DNA of 5,749 nucleotides, from positions 1 to 5,749 of the forward strand of contig JAWXUU010000029.1 in the NCBI GenBank assembly GCA_044426085.1. Direction: 5' to 3'. Source of the DNA: JAWXUU01 sp044426085. GTDB lineage: Bacteria > Bacillota > Clostridia > Christensenellales > CAMQZB01. Below are positions 1-5,021 of this stretch, piece after piece; positions within the stretch are counted from its first letter, which is position 1; every line of letters begins with the position of its first letter. Below the pieces are notes generated by a model. The model saw only the letters and a program-made list of their open reading frames with translations. It searched no databases and had not been told where the DNA came from. The translations under genes and the position numbers were made by a program.

Positions 1-341
1 AAAGTTGCAATAACCCATTTGTTCCATTTAATCTTTATTCTTGAAAGTGCGTATCCAGCAAAGATTGCAATAAAGCAAACCAAGATTGAAGCACATCCAG
101 CAACGATGAAGTTGTTTTTATAGTATGTGAAGAAGTCGTTATTCACCGTGAACAAATTGATATACGATTGGAAAGTGAGATCATCTGGCCATAATGTTGG
201 CGGGAATGAATACGCTTCCAAATTTGTTTTTAACGATGTTGCGATTACCCAATATATTGGGAAAAGCAAGAACGAGAATATGAATACTAGGAATATTACT
301 TTTGCCACTGCGAGCAAAGTTGATTTTGTTTTTATACTCAT
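1..341 (-). CDS. Carbohydrate ABC transporter permease (MalG type), N-terminal part
   Basis: This is the second membrane subunit of a CUT1-type sugar importer. It would form the transmembrane channel with the permease encoded just upstream. The gene runs off the left edge, so only about 113 residues are visible, starting MSIKTKSTLLAVAKVIFLVF. A first membrane helix spans roughly residues 9-35, ending FPIYWVIATSLKT, which is the usual MalG-family N-terminus. A periplasmic-type loop with a PPTLWPDDLTFQSY stretch follows, then YYKNNFIVAGCASILVCFIAIFAGYALSRIKI, the conserved start of the permease core. The EAA loop lies beyond the edge. The start ATG at 341 follows a G-rich Shine-Dalgarno site (346-354) that abuts the stop of the upstream permease, with a 12-base gap, so the two are probably translationally coupled. 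The family call is secure, but the substrate cannot be read from the sequence. Confidence 0.92.
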   Translation of the reverse strand, partial: MSIKTKSTLLAVAKVIFLVFIFSFLLFPIYWVIATSLKTNLEAYSFPPTLWPDDLTFQSYINLFTVNNDFFTYYKNNFIVAGCASILVCFIAIFAGYALSRIKIKWNKWVIAT

Positions 342-353
342 GATTCCCCTCCC

Positions 354-1283
354 CTACGACACGTCAACCGGTTTGAATATTTTGTTATAGAACAAAACCA
401 CACCGATCATTAGTATCATCCAAATTGTTGTTACCGCAGAACCTGAACCGTAGTCGCCATTCAAAAACGCTTCTTGATATGAAAGCACGGCAAGCGTTGT
501 TGTTGAGCCGTCTGGCCCACCTTTTGTCATTTGCCAGAACAGCGGGAACTGCTTGAAGTTTTCGATAATGCTCATTGAAACTGCAACTTTTATTACTGAA
601 GACATATATGGCATTGTTATGTGCGTAAGTCTTTTGAAACCACTTGCACCATCAACTGTTGCCGCTTCCATAATATCTTTTGGAACGTTTTGAAGTCCCG
701 CAAGAAGCAAGAGTGCCATGAGTGGTATTTGCTTCCAAATCGCGGCAATTATAATACCAAGCAATGCTGTGTTTGTGTTGAGCAGCATACCAAAACTGTC
801 GATTTCACCGCCAGAGAATACTCTGACAACATATTTTAAGAGTCCATATTGCGGTTGATATATCCACGTCCAAACAAGAGCTGAGATGACTGTTGGAACT
901 ACCCAAGGAATCATCATCACGCTTCGAAGCGTTCTTGCAAATTTGATGTTTGAGTTGAGAATAAGCGCGAGGGTGAAACCCAAGATAAACGCTACACCAA
1001 CAACCGAAACAACGAATATGAATGTATTTTTTACTGCATTTCCAAGAACTCCACGTTCAAGGAGTGTGAGATAGTTTTCAAAGTTATTCCATTCGGGAGT
1101 TATTCCACGAACGATATTTTTTGTTGTATAATCTGTGAAACTTTTGAGTACTGAATCGGCGAGTGGTATCAAAATAAAAAGAGTCACTATTATCAAGGCT
1201 GGAGCAATCAAGACTAGCCAAAAGAGTTTTTCTCCGGCATTTTTTGAAAGAAGCCTTTTTTTCATTTTCTTAGTATCTTCCAT
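354..1283 (-). CDS. Carbohydrate ABC transporter permease (MalF/UgpA type)
   Basis: This is the first permease of the importer. Its 309 residues are usual for CUT1 permeases that lack the long MalF insertion. About six membrane helices can be seen, near residues 20-42, 86-110, 121-142, 172-195, 228-248 and 282-300. The cytoplasmic EAA loop, which docks on the ATPase, is EAATVDGASGFKRLTHITMP at about 206-225, with the invariant Gly at 212. The family signature MTKGGPDGSTTTLAVLSYQ follows at about 252-270. The start ATG at 1283 has a GAGG site five bases upstream; a second Met at residue 7 is less likely to be the start. The gene lies 79 bases downstream of the binding-protein gene, with a strong stem-loop in the gap, and 12 bases upstream of permease 2. 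No ATPase is visible. Many Firmicute CUT1 systems share one MsmX/MsmK-type ATPase encoded elsewhere, but one could also follow permease 2 beyond the edge. Confidence 0.95.
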   Translation of the reverse strand: MEDTKKMKKRLLSKNAGEKLFWLVLIAPALIIVTLFILIPLADSVLKSFTDYTTKNIVRGITPEWNNFENYLTLLERGVLGNAVKNTFIFVVSVVGVAFILGFTLALILNSNIKFARTLRSVMMIPWVVPTVISALVWTWIYQPQYGLLKYVVRVFSGGEIDSFGMLLNTNTALLGIIIAAIWKQIPLMALLLLAGLQNVPKDIMEAATVDGASGFKRLTHITMPYMSSVIKVAVSMSIIENFKQFPLFWQMTKGGPDGSTTTLAVLSYQEAFLNGDYGSGSAVTTIWMILMIGVVLFYNKIFKPVDVS

Positions 1284-1298
1284 TATAACCTCATTTTT

Positions 1299-1327
1299 TT
1301 TGGAGGAGTGATTTCCACCCCTCCAAA
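1299..1327 (-). promoter_or_regulatory. Intercistronic mRNA stem-loop between binding-protein and permease genes
   Basis: In the minus-strand transcript the arms TTTGGAGGGGTG and CACTCCTCCAAA pair over 12 positions, with one G-U pair and a five-base loop (GAAAT). The hairpin is followed by a run of A and not of U, so it is not a normal intrinsic terminator for the operon. In several sugar ABC operons (malE-malF is the classic case) a stem-loop after the binding-protein gene protects that part of the mRNA and raises its level above the permeases. The position here fits the same role, which is an inference. Confidence 0.7.
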
Positions 1328-1362
1328 TAATTTTATTGTTTTATCTATTCAAATAATTATTA

Positions 1363-2682
1363 TTATTTCAAAAGAATGTTTGCTTCTGTTGTGAATTCTT
1401 CAACTGCTTGGTCGATTGATTTACCATTCAAGATGATTGCGTTAAGCATTGTGCAGATATCAGTTTGAATTGTTGTTAGTTGTGGGTGTGTAGTTTGTGT
1501 AGCGATGTTTGAAGCGCCGTCGCCAACACCTTCAAAGATGTATAGTGGTTCATAATCGCTCATTGCTGAAGTTGCTTCAGAAAGTGCTGGGTTAATAGTT
1601 TCCATGTGTTCGCCCATAACTTCTGTTGTCATCAACCATTCAACGAATACTGCAGAGCCTTCAAGAGCTTCTTCATTAAGTCCAGTGAACATCAATGAGT
1701 GAGCTGAAACCAATGTTGCTCCATCACCGTTTGAGCCCATTGTTGGAACTGCAAATGTTCCTGTGTAGCTGTATACGTCTGGGTCTACTGCAACTGAACC
1801 TGAAATTCCCCATGATTGATCCATGAACATTGCAACTTGACCTGTTGCAAACATGTTTCTCAAATCTTTAGGAAGTGTTGCTTGTGGGTTATATCCATTT
1901 TCGTCAAGTTCAACCATGAAGTCGATGAATTCATAGAAAGCATCATTATCAACTGTGAGGTTATAGTCATCATCAATCACTGTTGTGCCAAAAGCTGTCA
2001 TCATAGAGTTCATGAATAGTCCTGATGTTGTTGCTTCAGCATATGGAAGACCGATTGGGTAAACTTTTTCGCCAGAATCAGTTGTCAAACCAGAAAGAGC
2101 GTCCATCCAAACCCAAAGTTCTTCTTCAGTTGTTGGAGTGTCGTTGATATCTAGTCCTGCTTCAACAGCCATTTCTGTGTTATAGAAGAACAAGTTGTTT
2201 GTGTAGTATAGTGGGAAACCATATGTGTCACCTTCATATTCAAATTCTGGAAGAAGATAATCATAGATGTCGCCCATGAAGTCATCACTCATGATGTCTG
2301 TTGCAGGAGAGATGATATAGCTGTCCGCAAGAGTACTTACCCAAGCAGCTTCACCCAAGATGATGTCGATTTGTCCGCCACCAGCTACTGTTGTTGTTAC
2401 GTTTGATACCATGTCATTATACCCTGCGATATAATATTCAAGGTCATATTGTGGATATGCTGCTTCGAAATCTTTTTCGATTTCTAGCCAATAATCCGCT
2501 GTTGCAGCTTCACCAACCAAGTGGTTTGCCATAACGATTTTTGTTACTTCAACTTCAGTTTCTGTTCCGTCTTCGTTAACAACCGTTTTTGTTGCAGCTT
2601 CCGAGCTTCCGCATGCTGCCATTGAAAGCACAAGTGCCAATGTTAGCAAAATTGCTACTAATTTTTTAGACATTTTCTTCAT
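1363..2682 (-). CDS. Extracellular solute-binding lipoprotein, family 1 (sugar ABC importer)
   Basis: This 439-residue protein captures the substrate outside the cell for the importer encoded downstream. The N-terminus has Lys residues, a hydrophobic stretch (about 8-21) and an MAAC lipobox, with Cys24 as the probable lipidated residue. A polar linker (GSSEAATK) then leads into the mature domain. The mature part matches the general pattern of family 1 binding proteins: WLEIEKDFEAAYPQYDLEYY near the start, a GGGQIDIILGEAAWV segment, and a C-terminal region with FVEWLMTTE and GKSIDQAVEEF. It is very acidic and rich in Thr, Asp and Glu. The start at 2682 has a GGAGG site (2691-2695) eight bases upstream. 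It is the first gene of the operon and lies 211 bases after the repressor gene. An operator-like palindrome lies about 130 bases upstream, so repression by the adjacent LacI-type protein is likely. The substrate is not identifiable; a sugar is assumed from the family and operon layout. Confidence 0.93.
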   Translation of the reverse strand: MKKMSKKLVAILLTLALVLSMAACGSSEAATKTVVNEDGTETEVEVTKIVMANHLVGEAATADYWLEIEKDFEAAYPQYDLEYYIAGYNDMVSNVTTTVAGGGQIDIILGEAAWVSTLADSYIISPATDIMSDDFMGDIYDYLLPEFEYEGDTYGFPLYYTNNLFFYNTEMAVEAGLDINDTPTTEEELWVWMDALSGLTTDSGEKVYPIGLPYAEATTSGLFMNSMMTAFGTTVIDDDYNLTVDNDAFYEFIDFMVELDENGYNPQATLPKDLRNMFATGQVAMFMDQSWGISGSVAVDPDVYSYTGTFAVPTMGSNGDGATLVSAHSLMFTGLNEEALEGSAVFVEWLMTTEVMGEHMETINPALSEATSAMSDYEPLYIFEGVGDGASNIATQTTHPQLTTIQTDICTMLNAIILNGKSIDQAVEEFTTEANILLK

Positions 2683-2711
2683 CTTCTTTTCCTCCGAGAT
2701 TTAAAAAATAA

Positions 2712-2720
2712 TTTATATCA
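2712..2720 (-). promoter_or_regulatory. Candidate extended -10 for the importer operon (weak)
   Basis: The minus strand reads TGATATAAA here, which resembles an extended -10 box (TGnTATAAT). It would start a transcript only about 20 bases before the SD of the binding-protein gene. No convincing -35 lies at the proper distance. The alternative is a promoter nearer the operator at 2813-2826, where TTGCAA lies just upstream but no good -10 follows. The promoter of this operon is therefore not settled by eye. Confidence 0.22.
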
Positions 2721-2812
2721 TGGGCTCATCCCCAAATATATCATTTTGATTTGCGATTTCTCGCTTTCCACATTGGTGTTTTAATCGTTGCAAGCAGAAT
2801 ATGTATAGTGTG

Positions 2813-2826
2813 TACACTCGTGTGTA
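2813..2826. promoter_or_regulatory. Predicted LacI-type operator upstream of the importer operon (O4)
   Basis: The sequence TACACTCGTGTGTA has five-base inverted arms (TACAC and GTGTA) around TCGT. It matches the three sites in front of the repressor gene at every position except the central dinucleotide, which is CG here and GC there. It lies about 130 bases upstream of the binding-protein start. It is the physical link suggesting that one repressor controls both transcription units. Confidence 0.75.
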
Positions 2827-2843
2827 TGTTTTGCAAAATATCA

Positions 2844-2894
2844 AGGGAAGTTACTCCCTAATATTTTTTTTATAATTTGATATTTTTATCAAAT
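2844..2894 (-). terminator. Weak hairpins after the repressor gene, possible terminator
   Basis: Two small inverted repeats follow the repressor stop codon. The first is an all-AT perfect 8-bp stem (2875-2894, four-base loop) that overlaps the stop codon. The second is a 5-bp GC stem, AGGGA/TCCCT (2844-2859), followed on the minus strand by TTGATATTTT. Neither is a textbook terminator on this strand. The second has a clean T-run (about 2863-2870) only when read on the plus strand. Read-through from the repressor into the importer operon remains possible. Confidence 0.25.
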
Positions 2895-3898
2895 CAGGTG
2901 CTTTTGCGTTTTATAAACGTTGTTTCAAATTCCTTTTTATATGCTGGATTGTTATTTACTAAACTTGTCAGCATTTCAATTGCTTCTTTTGCAAGTCCGT
3001 CACGGTCGATTTCTATTGTTGAAAGTGCTGGATCAGAAAGTTTGCTTGCGATTGAATTATCAAATCCCACGATTGCAATATCGTCGGGAATTTTGAATCC
3101 CGCGTCCTTCACTGCTAGCATTGTTAGAAGTGCAATGTGGTCGTTTCGTCCGAGAATCGCATCGATTTTATCGCCTTTTTTCAGTCTTTTGCCAATCTTT
3201 TCGATAACTTCTTCTTCGTTGTGACAACCTGTTATGAAATTTTCCTCGGTATATTCTAGCCCACAAGCTTTAAGCCCGTTCACGTATCCGCGAAATCTTA
3301 GGTCTGTCATGTCCGAAAAGTTTGATTGTCTTGAAATACGGTCGATATAAAGAATGTTTTTGCGCCCTTCTTCACAAAGTTTTGCAATACACTTTTTTGC
3401 GCCTTGATAAAGTCCTGTGTATAGATAGCCAACTTCTTCAATTTGATTTGTATATATTTTGTTTGCAAATAAAACCACTGGAATATTTGCGTCTACGATT
3501 TTTTGTATGTAGTCTTCTGAAAAGCTGATTGAGTTTATTATCACCCCATCAACTTGACGATTGATGATGTTTCTTATAAATTCGTCGTCGTTTCTGTTTG
3601 TACAAAGGGAAATAAGATATCCTCTGTCGTATGCAAATTCATCCATTTTGCGAACCAATCTGCCAAAATGCTCGTTATCGATTTTGTCGGCAATAAACAT
3701 TATGTGGAAACTCGATTTACCTTTCAGCGTTCTTGCAATAGAGTTTGGAACATAGTTTAGTTTCTTGATTGCCTCTTCAACACGTTTGCGTTTTTCCGCA
3801 TCTACGTATCTGTTGTTGTTGACCACATATGAAACTATTGTTTCCGAAACATTTGCTTCAAGAGCTACGTCTTTTCTAGTTGCACGTTTTGCAGTCAT
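2894..3898 (-). CDS. LacI-family transcriptional repressor
   Basis: This DNA-binding repressor has 334 residues, normal for the family. The N-terminal helix-turn-helix is TRKDVALEANVSETIVSYVV at about 7-26. The hinge segment is YVPNSIARTLKGKSS at about 49-63, with Leu58 at the place of the leucine that intercalates at the operator centre. The rest is a periplasmic-binding-protein-like effector domain, with RQVDGVIIN and the late signature NDHIALLTMLAVKDAGFKIP followed by DDIAIVGFDNS. In the recognition helix the position of LacI Arg22 is Tyr (VSYVVN). The start at 3898 is chosen because AAGGAG (3905-3910) lies six bases upstream and family homology begins there. A longer reading to 3964 would run through an operator and has no SD. 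Three operator copies in its own leader point to autorepression, and a fourth in front of the neighbouring importer operon suggests that as its main target. The inducer is probably the imported sugar or a derivative. Confidence 0.95.
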   Translation of the reverse strand: MTAKRATRKDVALEANVSETIVSYVVNNNRYVDAEKRKRVEEAIKKLNYVPNSIARTLKGKSSFHIMFIADKIDNEHFGRLVRKMDEFAYDRGYLISLCTNRNDDEFIRNIINRQVDGVIINSISFSEDYIQKIVDANIPVVLFANKIYTNQIEEVGYLYTGLYQGAKKCIAKLCEEGRKNILYIDRISRQSNFSDMTDLRFRGYVNGLKACGLEYTEENFITGCHNEEEVIEKIGKRLKKGDKIDAILGRNDHIALLTMLAVKDAGFKIPDDIAIVGFDNSIASKLSDPALSTIEIDRDGLAKEAIEMLTSLVNNNPAYKKEFETTFIKRKST

Positions 3899-3926
3899 AC
3901 TAAGCTCCTTTTTATCCATATTTACA

Positions 3927-3940
3927 TACACTGCTGTGTA
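3927..3940. promoter_or_regulatory. Predicted repressor operator O1
   Basis: This is an exact copy of TACACTGCTGTGTA, with inverted arms TACAC/GTGTA. It lies in the untranslated leader, 29 bases upstream of the repressor start codon and about 120 bases downstream of the predicted transcription start, so it could act as a roadblock or as a looping partner. Confidence 0.8.
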
Positions 3941-4000
3941 GTCTGTTTTTAAAATTAAGCACACATTTTGCCGTCAAGTGAAAAGTTCTCTTTTCTTAAC

Positions 4001-4014
4001 TACACTGCTGTGTA
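4001..4014. promoter_or_regulatory. Predicted repressor operator O2
   Basis: This is an exact copy of TACACTGCTGTGTA, 74 bases from O1 and 33 bases from O3. It lies about 45 bases downstream of the predicted start of the repressor transcript. Confidence 0.82.
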
Positions 4015-4030
4015 CTACCCTTTAAAATTT

Positions 4031-4050
4031 AGATACACTGCTGTGTATCT
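4031..4050. promoter_or_regulatory. Predicted repressor operator O3 (extended palindrome)
   Basis: The 14-base core (4034-4047) is identical to O1 and O2. Here the inverted arms extend to eight perfect bases, AGATACAC and GTGTATCT around TGCT, making it the most symmetric copy and perhaps the strongest. It covers about +7 to +27 of the repressor transcript, the classic place for a LacI-type operator that blocks initiation. Confidence 0.87.
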
Positions 4051-4063
4051 CTTACATGTATTG

Positions 4064-4091
4064 ATTATAGCACTTTTTTTGCAATTGTCAA
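4064..4091 (-). promoter_or_regulatory. Consensus sigma-A promoter of the repressor gene
   Basis: On the minus strand TTGACA (4086-4091) and TATAAT (4064-4069) both match the consensus exactly, with a 16-base spacer and TGC before the -10 (an extended -10). A/T tracts upstream of the -35 (about 4092-4125) resemble an UP element. Transcription should start near 4057, giving a leader of about 160 bases that holds the three operators. Nothing recognisable is seen between this AT-rich stretch and 4198. Such a strong promoter for a repressor gene makes sense only if it is tightly autoregulated. Confidence 0.9.
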
Positions 4092-4198
4092 GTGTTTTTT
4101 TGAAAAAAATTTAAAAAGTTTAAAATTCACTTATAAACACATAAAATAGACTAGTATACAAGTTAAATATCAAGAAAATCCATGCAATTAATCAAATA

Positions 4199-4288
4199 TT
4201 AAACAAAATACATCATTTTGCTGTGCTTTTTTATTTTATCACTTATAAATCGATCAAAGGCATTTGCTGCAGAAACATCATCCATCAT
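4199..4288 (-). CDS. Possible 29-residue ORF or gene remnant
   Basis: A short frame begins MMDDVSAANAFDRFISDKIK and ends at TAA. Its codons look protein-like and the residues give an amphipathic, charged pattern, but I recognise no family. A weak purine-rich site (AGGCAGG) lies eight bases before the ATG. In-frame codons just upstream (after a TAA) also read plausibly (RQVDK), so this may be the tail of a decayed gene and not a functional small protein. It lies between the tRNA terminator and the repressor promoter. Confidence 0.2.
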   Translation of the reverse strand: MMDDVSAANAFDRFISDKIKKHSKMMYFV

Positions 4289-4346
4289 CTTGTCGACCTG
4301 CCTTTATCCAGCATCAGACAAGAGATTTCAAAACCGACTTTTGGGC

Positions 4347-4374
4347 AAAAAATAACAGCCACCGCAGTGCTGTT
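4347..4374 (-). terminator. Intrinsic terminator following the tRNA-Leu 3' fragment
   Basis: On the minus strand AACAGC (4369-4374) pairs with GCTGTT (4354-4359). Two further inner pairs form after one bulged base, and the stem is followed by A and six T (4347-4352). It begins 13 bases after the encoded CCA. This is the terminator expected behind a tRNA gene, and it has stayed with the displaced 3' end. Confidence 0.75.
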
Positions 4375-4387
4375 TGAAAGAGATTAT

Positions 4388-4444
4388 TGGTACCGAAGAT
4401 CGGACTCGAACCGACACGAAGCCAGCTTCGTGGGATTTTAAGTC
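4388..4444 (-). pseudogene. tRNA-Leu(UAA), 3' half only
   Basis: Read on the minus strand, this is the 3' part of a class II tRNA. It has the anticodon loop CTTAAAA with anticodon TAA (4438-4440), the 3' anticodon strand TCCCA, and a long variable arm with stem CGAAG/CTTCG and a four-base loop. The T arm is GTCGG-TTCGAGT-CCGAT, followed by the 3' acceptor strand CTTCGGT, discriminator A73 and an encoded CCA (4388-4390). A long variable arm, a UAA anticodon and A73 together specify leucine. The five bases that should pair with TCCCA read ACAGA, matching only at the two positions next to the loop, and no D arm or 5' acceptor strand lies upstream. It therefore cannot fold as a tRNA. It is best read as the displaced 3' end left by integration of a mobile element. 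Confidence 0.85.
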
Positions 4445-4446
4445 TG
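4388..4446. other. Predicted attachment site (att) of an integrated element
   Basis: Tyrosine recombinases often use the anticodon loop to the 3' end of a tRNA gene as attB, which leaves a full tRNA at one end of the island and a 3' copy at the other. The homology here starts at or just before the anticodon loop, a usual crossover position. The tRNA reads leftwards and its terminator lies on the left, so the island should extend rightwards from about 4446. The intact tRNA-Leu and probably the integrase would lie beyond the right edge. Confidence 0.65.
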
Positions 4447-4488
4447 TTTTTACCCCTCTGAATTCCTTATAGAATGCGGGGTCTAGAA

Positions 4489-4510
4489 ACCCACCCCCGA
4501 CCCACCCCCG
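4489..4510 (-). repeat. Exact 11-bp tandem repeat, G-quadruplex motif on the minus strand
   Basis: The unit acccacccccg occurs twice without a gap. The minus strand therefore carries four G-runs of 5, 3, 5 and 3 bases with loops of 1, 2 and 1 bases (4490-4509), a strong G-quadruplex pattern in otherwise AT-rich DNA. It lies about 45 bases from the end of the tRNA homology, on the presumed island side. Confidence 0.85.
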
Positions 4511-4918
4511 AGATAAAATCAGTGATAAATATGGCTTTTGAACCTAAAAAATCACAAAATTAGAGCAATTTTCACAAAATTTTAATCCTCCTATAAAAAA
4601 TTCACTTCCACTCACAACCAAAAATAAGTACCTCCCTCACGCAAGGGACTTTTGGTCCCTTGCGCATTTATACTATAATATTATCATAAAATTCACATTC
4701 ACAAGAGAAATAAGTCACTTAAAATGACGTATCCTATCTTTCGTTAAATATTTTCCTGTGCTTCCAAGAACCTGCTAGCCCCCATATTGCACCACTCTTT
4801 TTGATATCTATTATACTATAAGTTTAAGGGAACACCCATAGAAAGTGCGCTTTTAAATATTACAAATAAATTTGCTTACACCACCCACAAGACTAAAGTT
4901 TTATAGTTTATGGCATAA
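4511..4918. other. AT-rich intergenic stretch without a recognisable gene
   Basis: No convincing coding frame is seen on either strand. On the minus strand there is an orphan AGGAGG (4587-4592) in front of a short stop-limited frame, the stem-loop at 4640-4664, and an isolated TATAAT (4810-4815) without a good -35. Nothing else is supported. Confidence 0.6.
4640..4664. repeat. Perfect 10-bp inverted repeat with a five-base loop
   Basis: The arms CGCAAGGGAC and GTCCCTTGCG flank the loop TTTTG. The stem is GC-rich against an AT-rich background. No T-run follows directly on either strand, so a normal intrinsic terminator is not well supported. On the minus strand AGGGAGG and a TTATTTTT stretch follow within about 25 bases. 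It could be a dispersed repeat or an RNA structure. The function is unknown. Confidence 0.8.
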
Positions 4919-4946
4919 CAAAAGACCAATTTTCGTCGGTCTTTTG
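4919..4946 (-). terminator. Terminator of the histidine kinase transcript
   Basis: On the minus strand CAAAAGACCGA pairs with TTGGTCTTTTG (11 pairs, one a G-U) around the loop CGAAAA, about 75 bases after the kinase stop. The U-tract is CTTTTGTTAT, partly inside the stem. In the plus-strand RNA the same position is an A-C mismatch, so the hairpin pairs better in the kinase transcript. A run of five T on the plus side (4949-4953) may let it work in both directions. Confidence 0.65.
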
Positions 4947-5021
4947 AGTTTTTATAAATCTTTTTTTAGTTTAGTATTCGTTTTTTATCAAACTAATTAT
5001 ATCAGCGTTTTCTTATCGCTA

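Noticed and set aside
2781..2795. Possible catabolite repression (cre) site near TTTTAATCGTTGCAA
   Set aside because: It has a central CG and a few matches, but at least three conserved positions of the cre pattern fail.
2877..3224. Plus-strand frame of 115 residues opposite the repressor, and the other plus-strand frames opposite the real genes
   Set aside because: All overlap well-supported minus-strand genes, lack SD sites and show no recognisable domains.
3899..3964. Longer N-terminus for the LacI-type repressor (22 extra residues)
   Set aside because: The extension runs through operator O1, has no SD, and precedes the point where family homology begins. The start at 3898 has AAGGAG at six bases.
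4223..4441. Plus-strand 72-residue frame ending in RRSDSNRHEASFVGF
   Set aside because: Its last part is the antisense of the tRNA-Leu fragment and its terminator. Such frames over tRNA genes are a common false call, and there is no SD.
4388..4640. An intron-containing tRNA-Leu(UAA), as in cyanobacteria, instead of a fragment
   Set aside because: The anticodon loop is continuous and no 5' exon (a GCCGAAG-like start or a D arm) is found upstream on the minus strand.
4740..4840. Possible small RNA on the minus strand after TATAAT at 4810-4815
   Set aside because: The -35 at the proper spacing (TGGGTG) is poor and no clear fold resembling SRP, 6S, tmRNA or RNase P RNA was seen.
4966..4996. TTAGTTT/AAACTAA inverted repeat after the kinase stop
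   Set aside because: It is seven AT-rich pairs around a 17-base loop, followed by A on the kinase strand. The hairpin at 4919-4946 is a better terminator.
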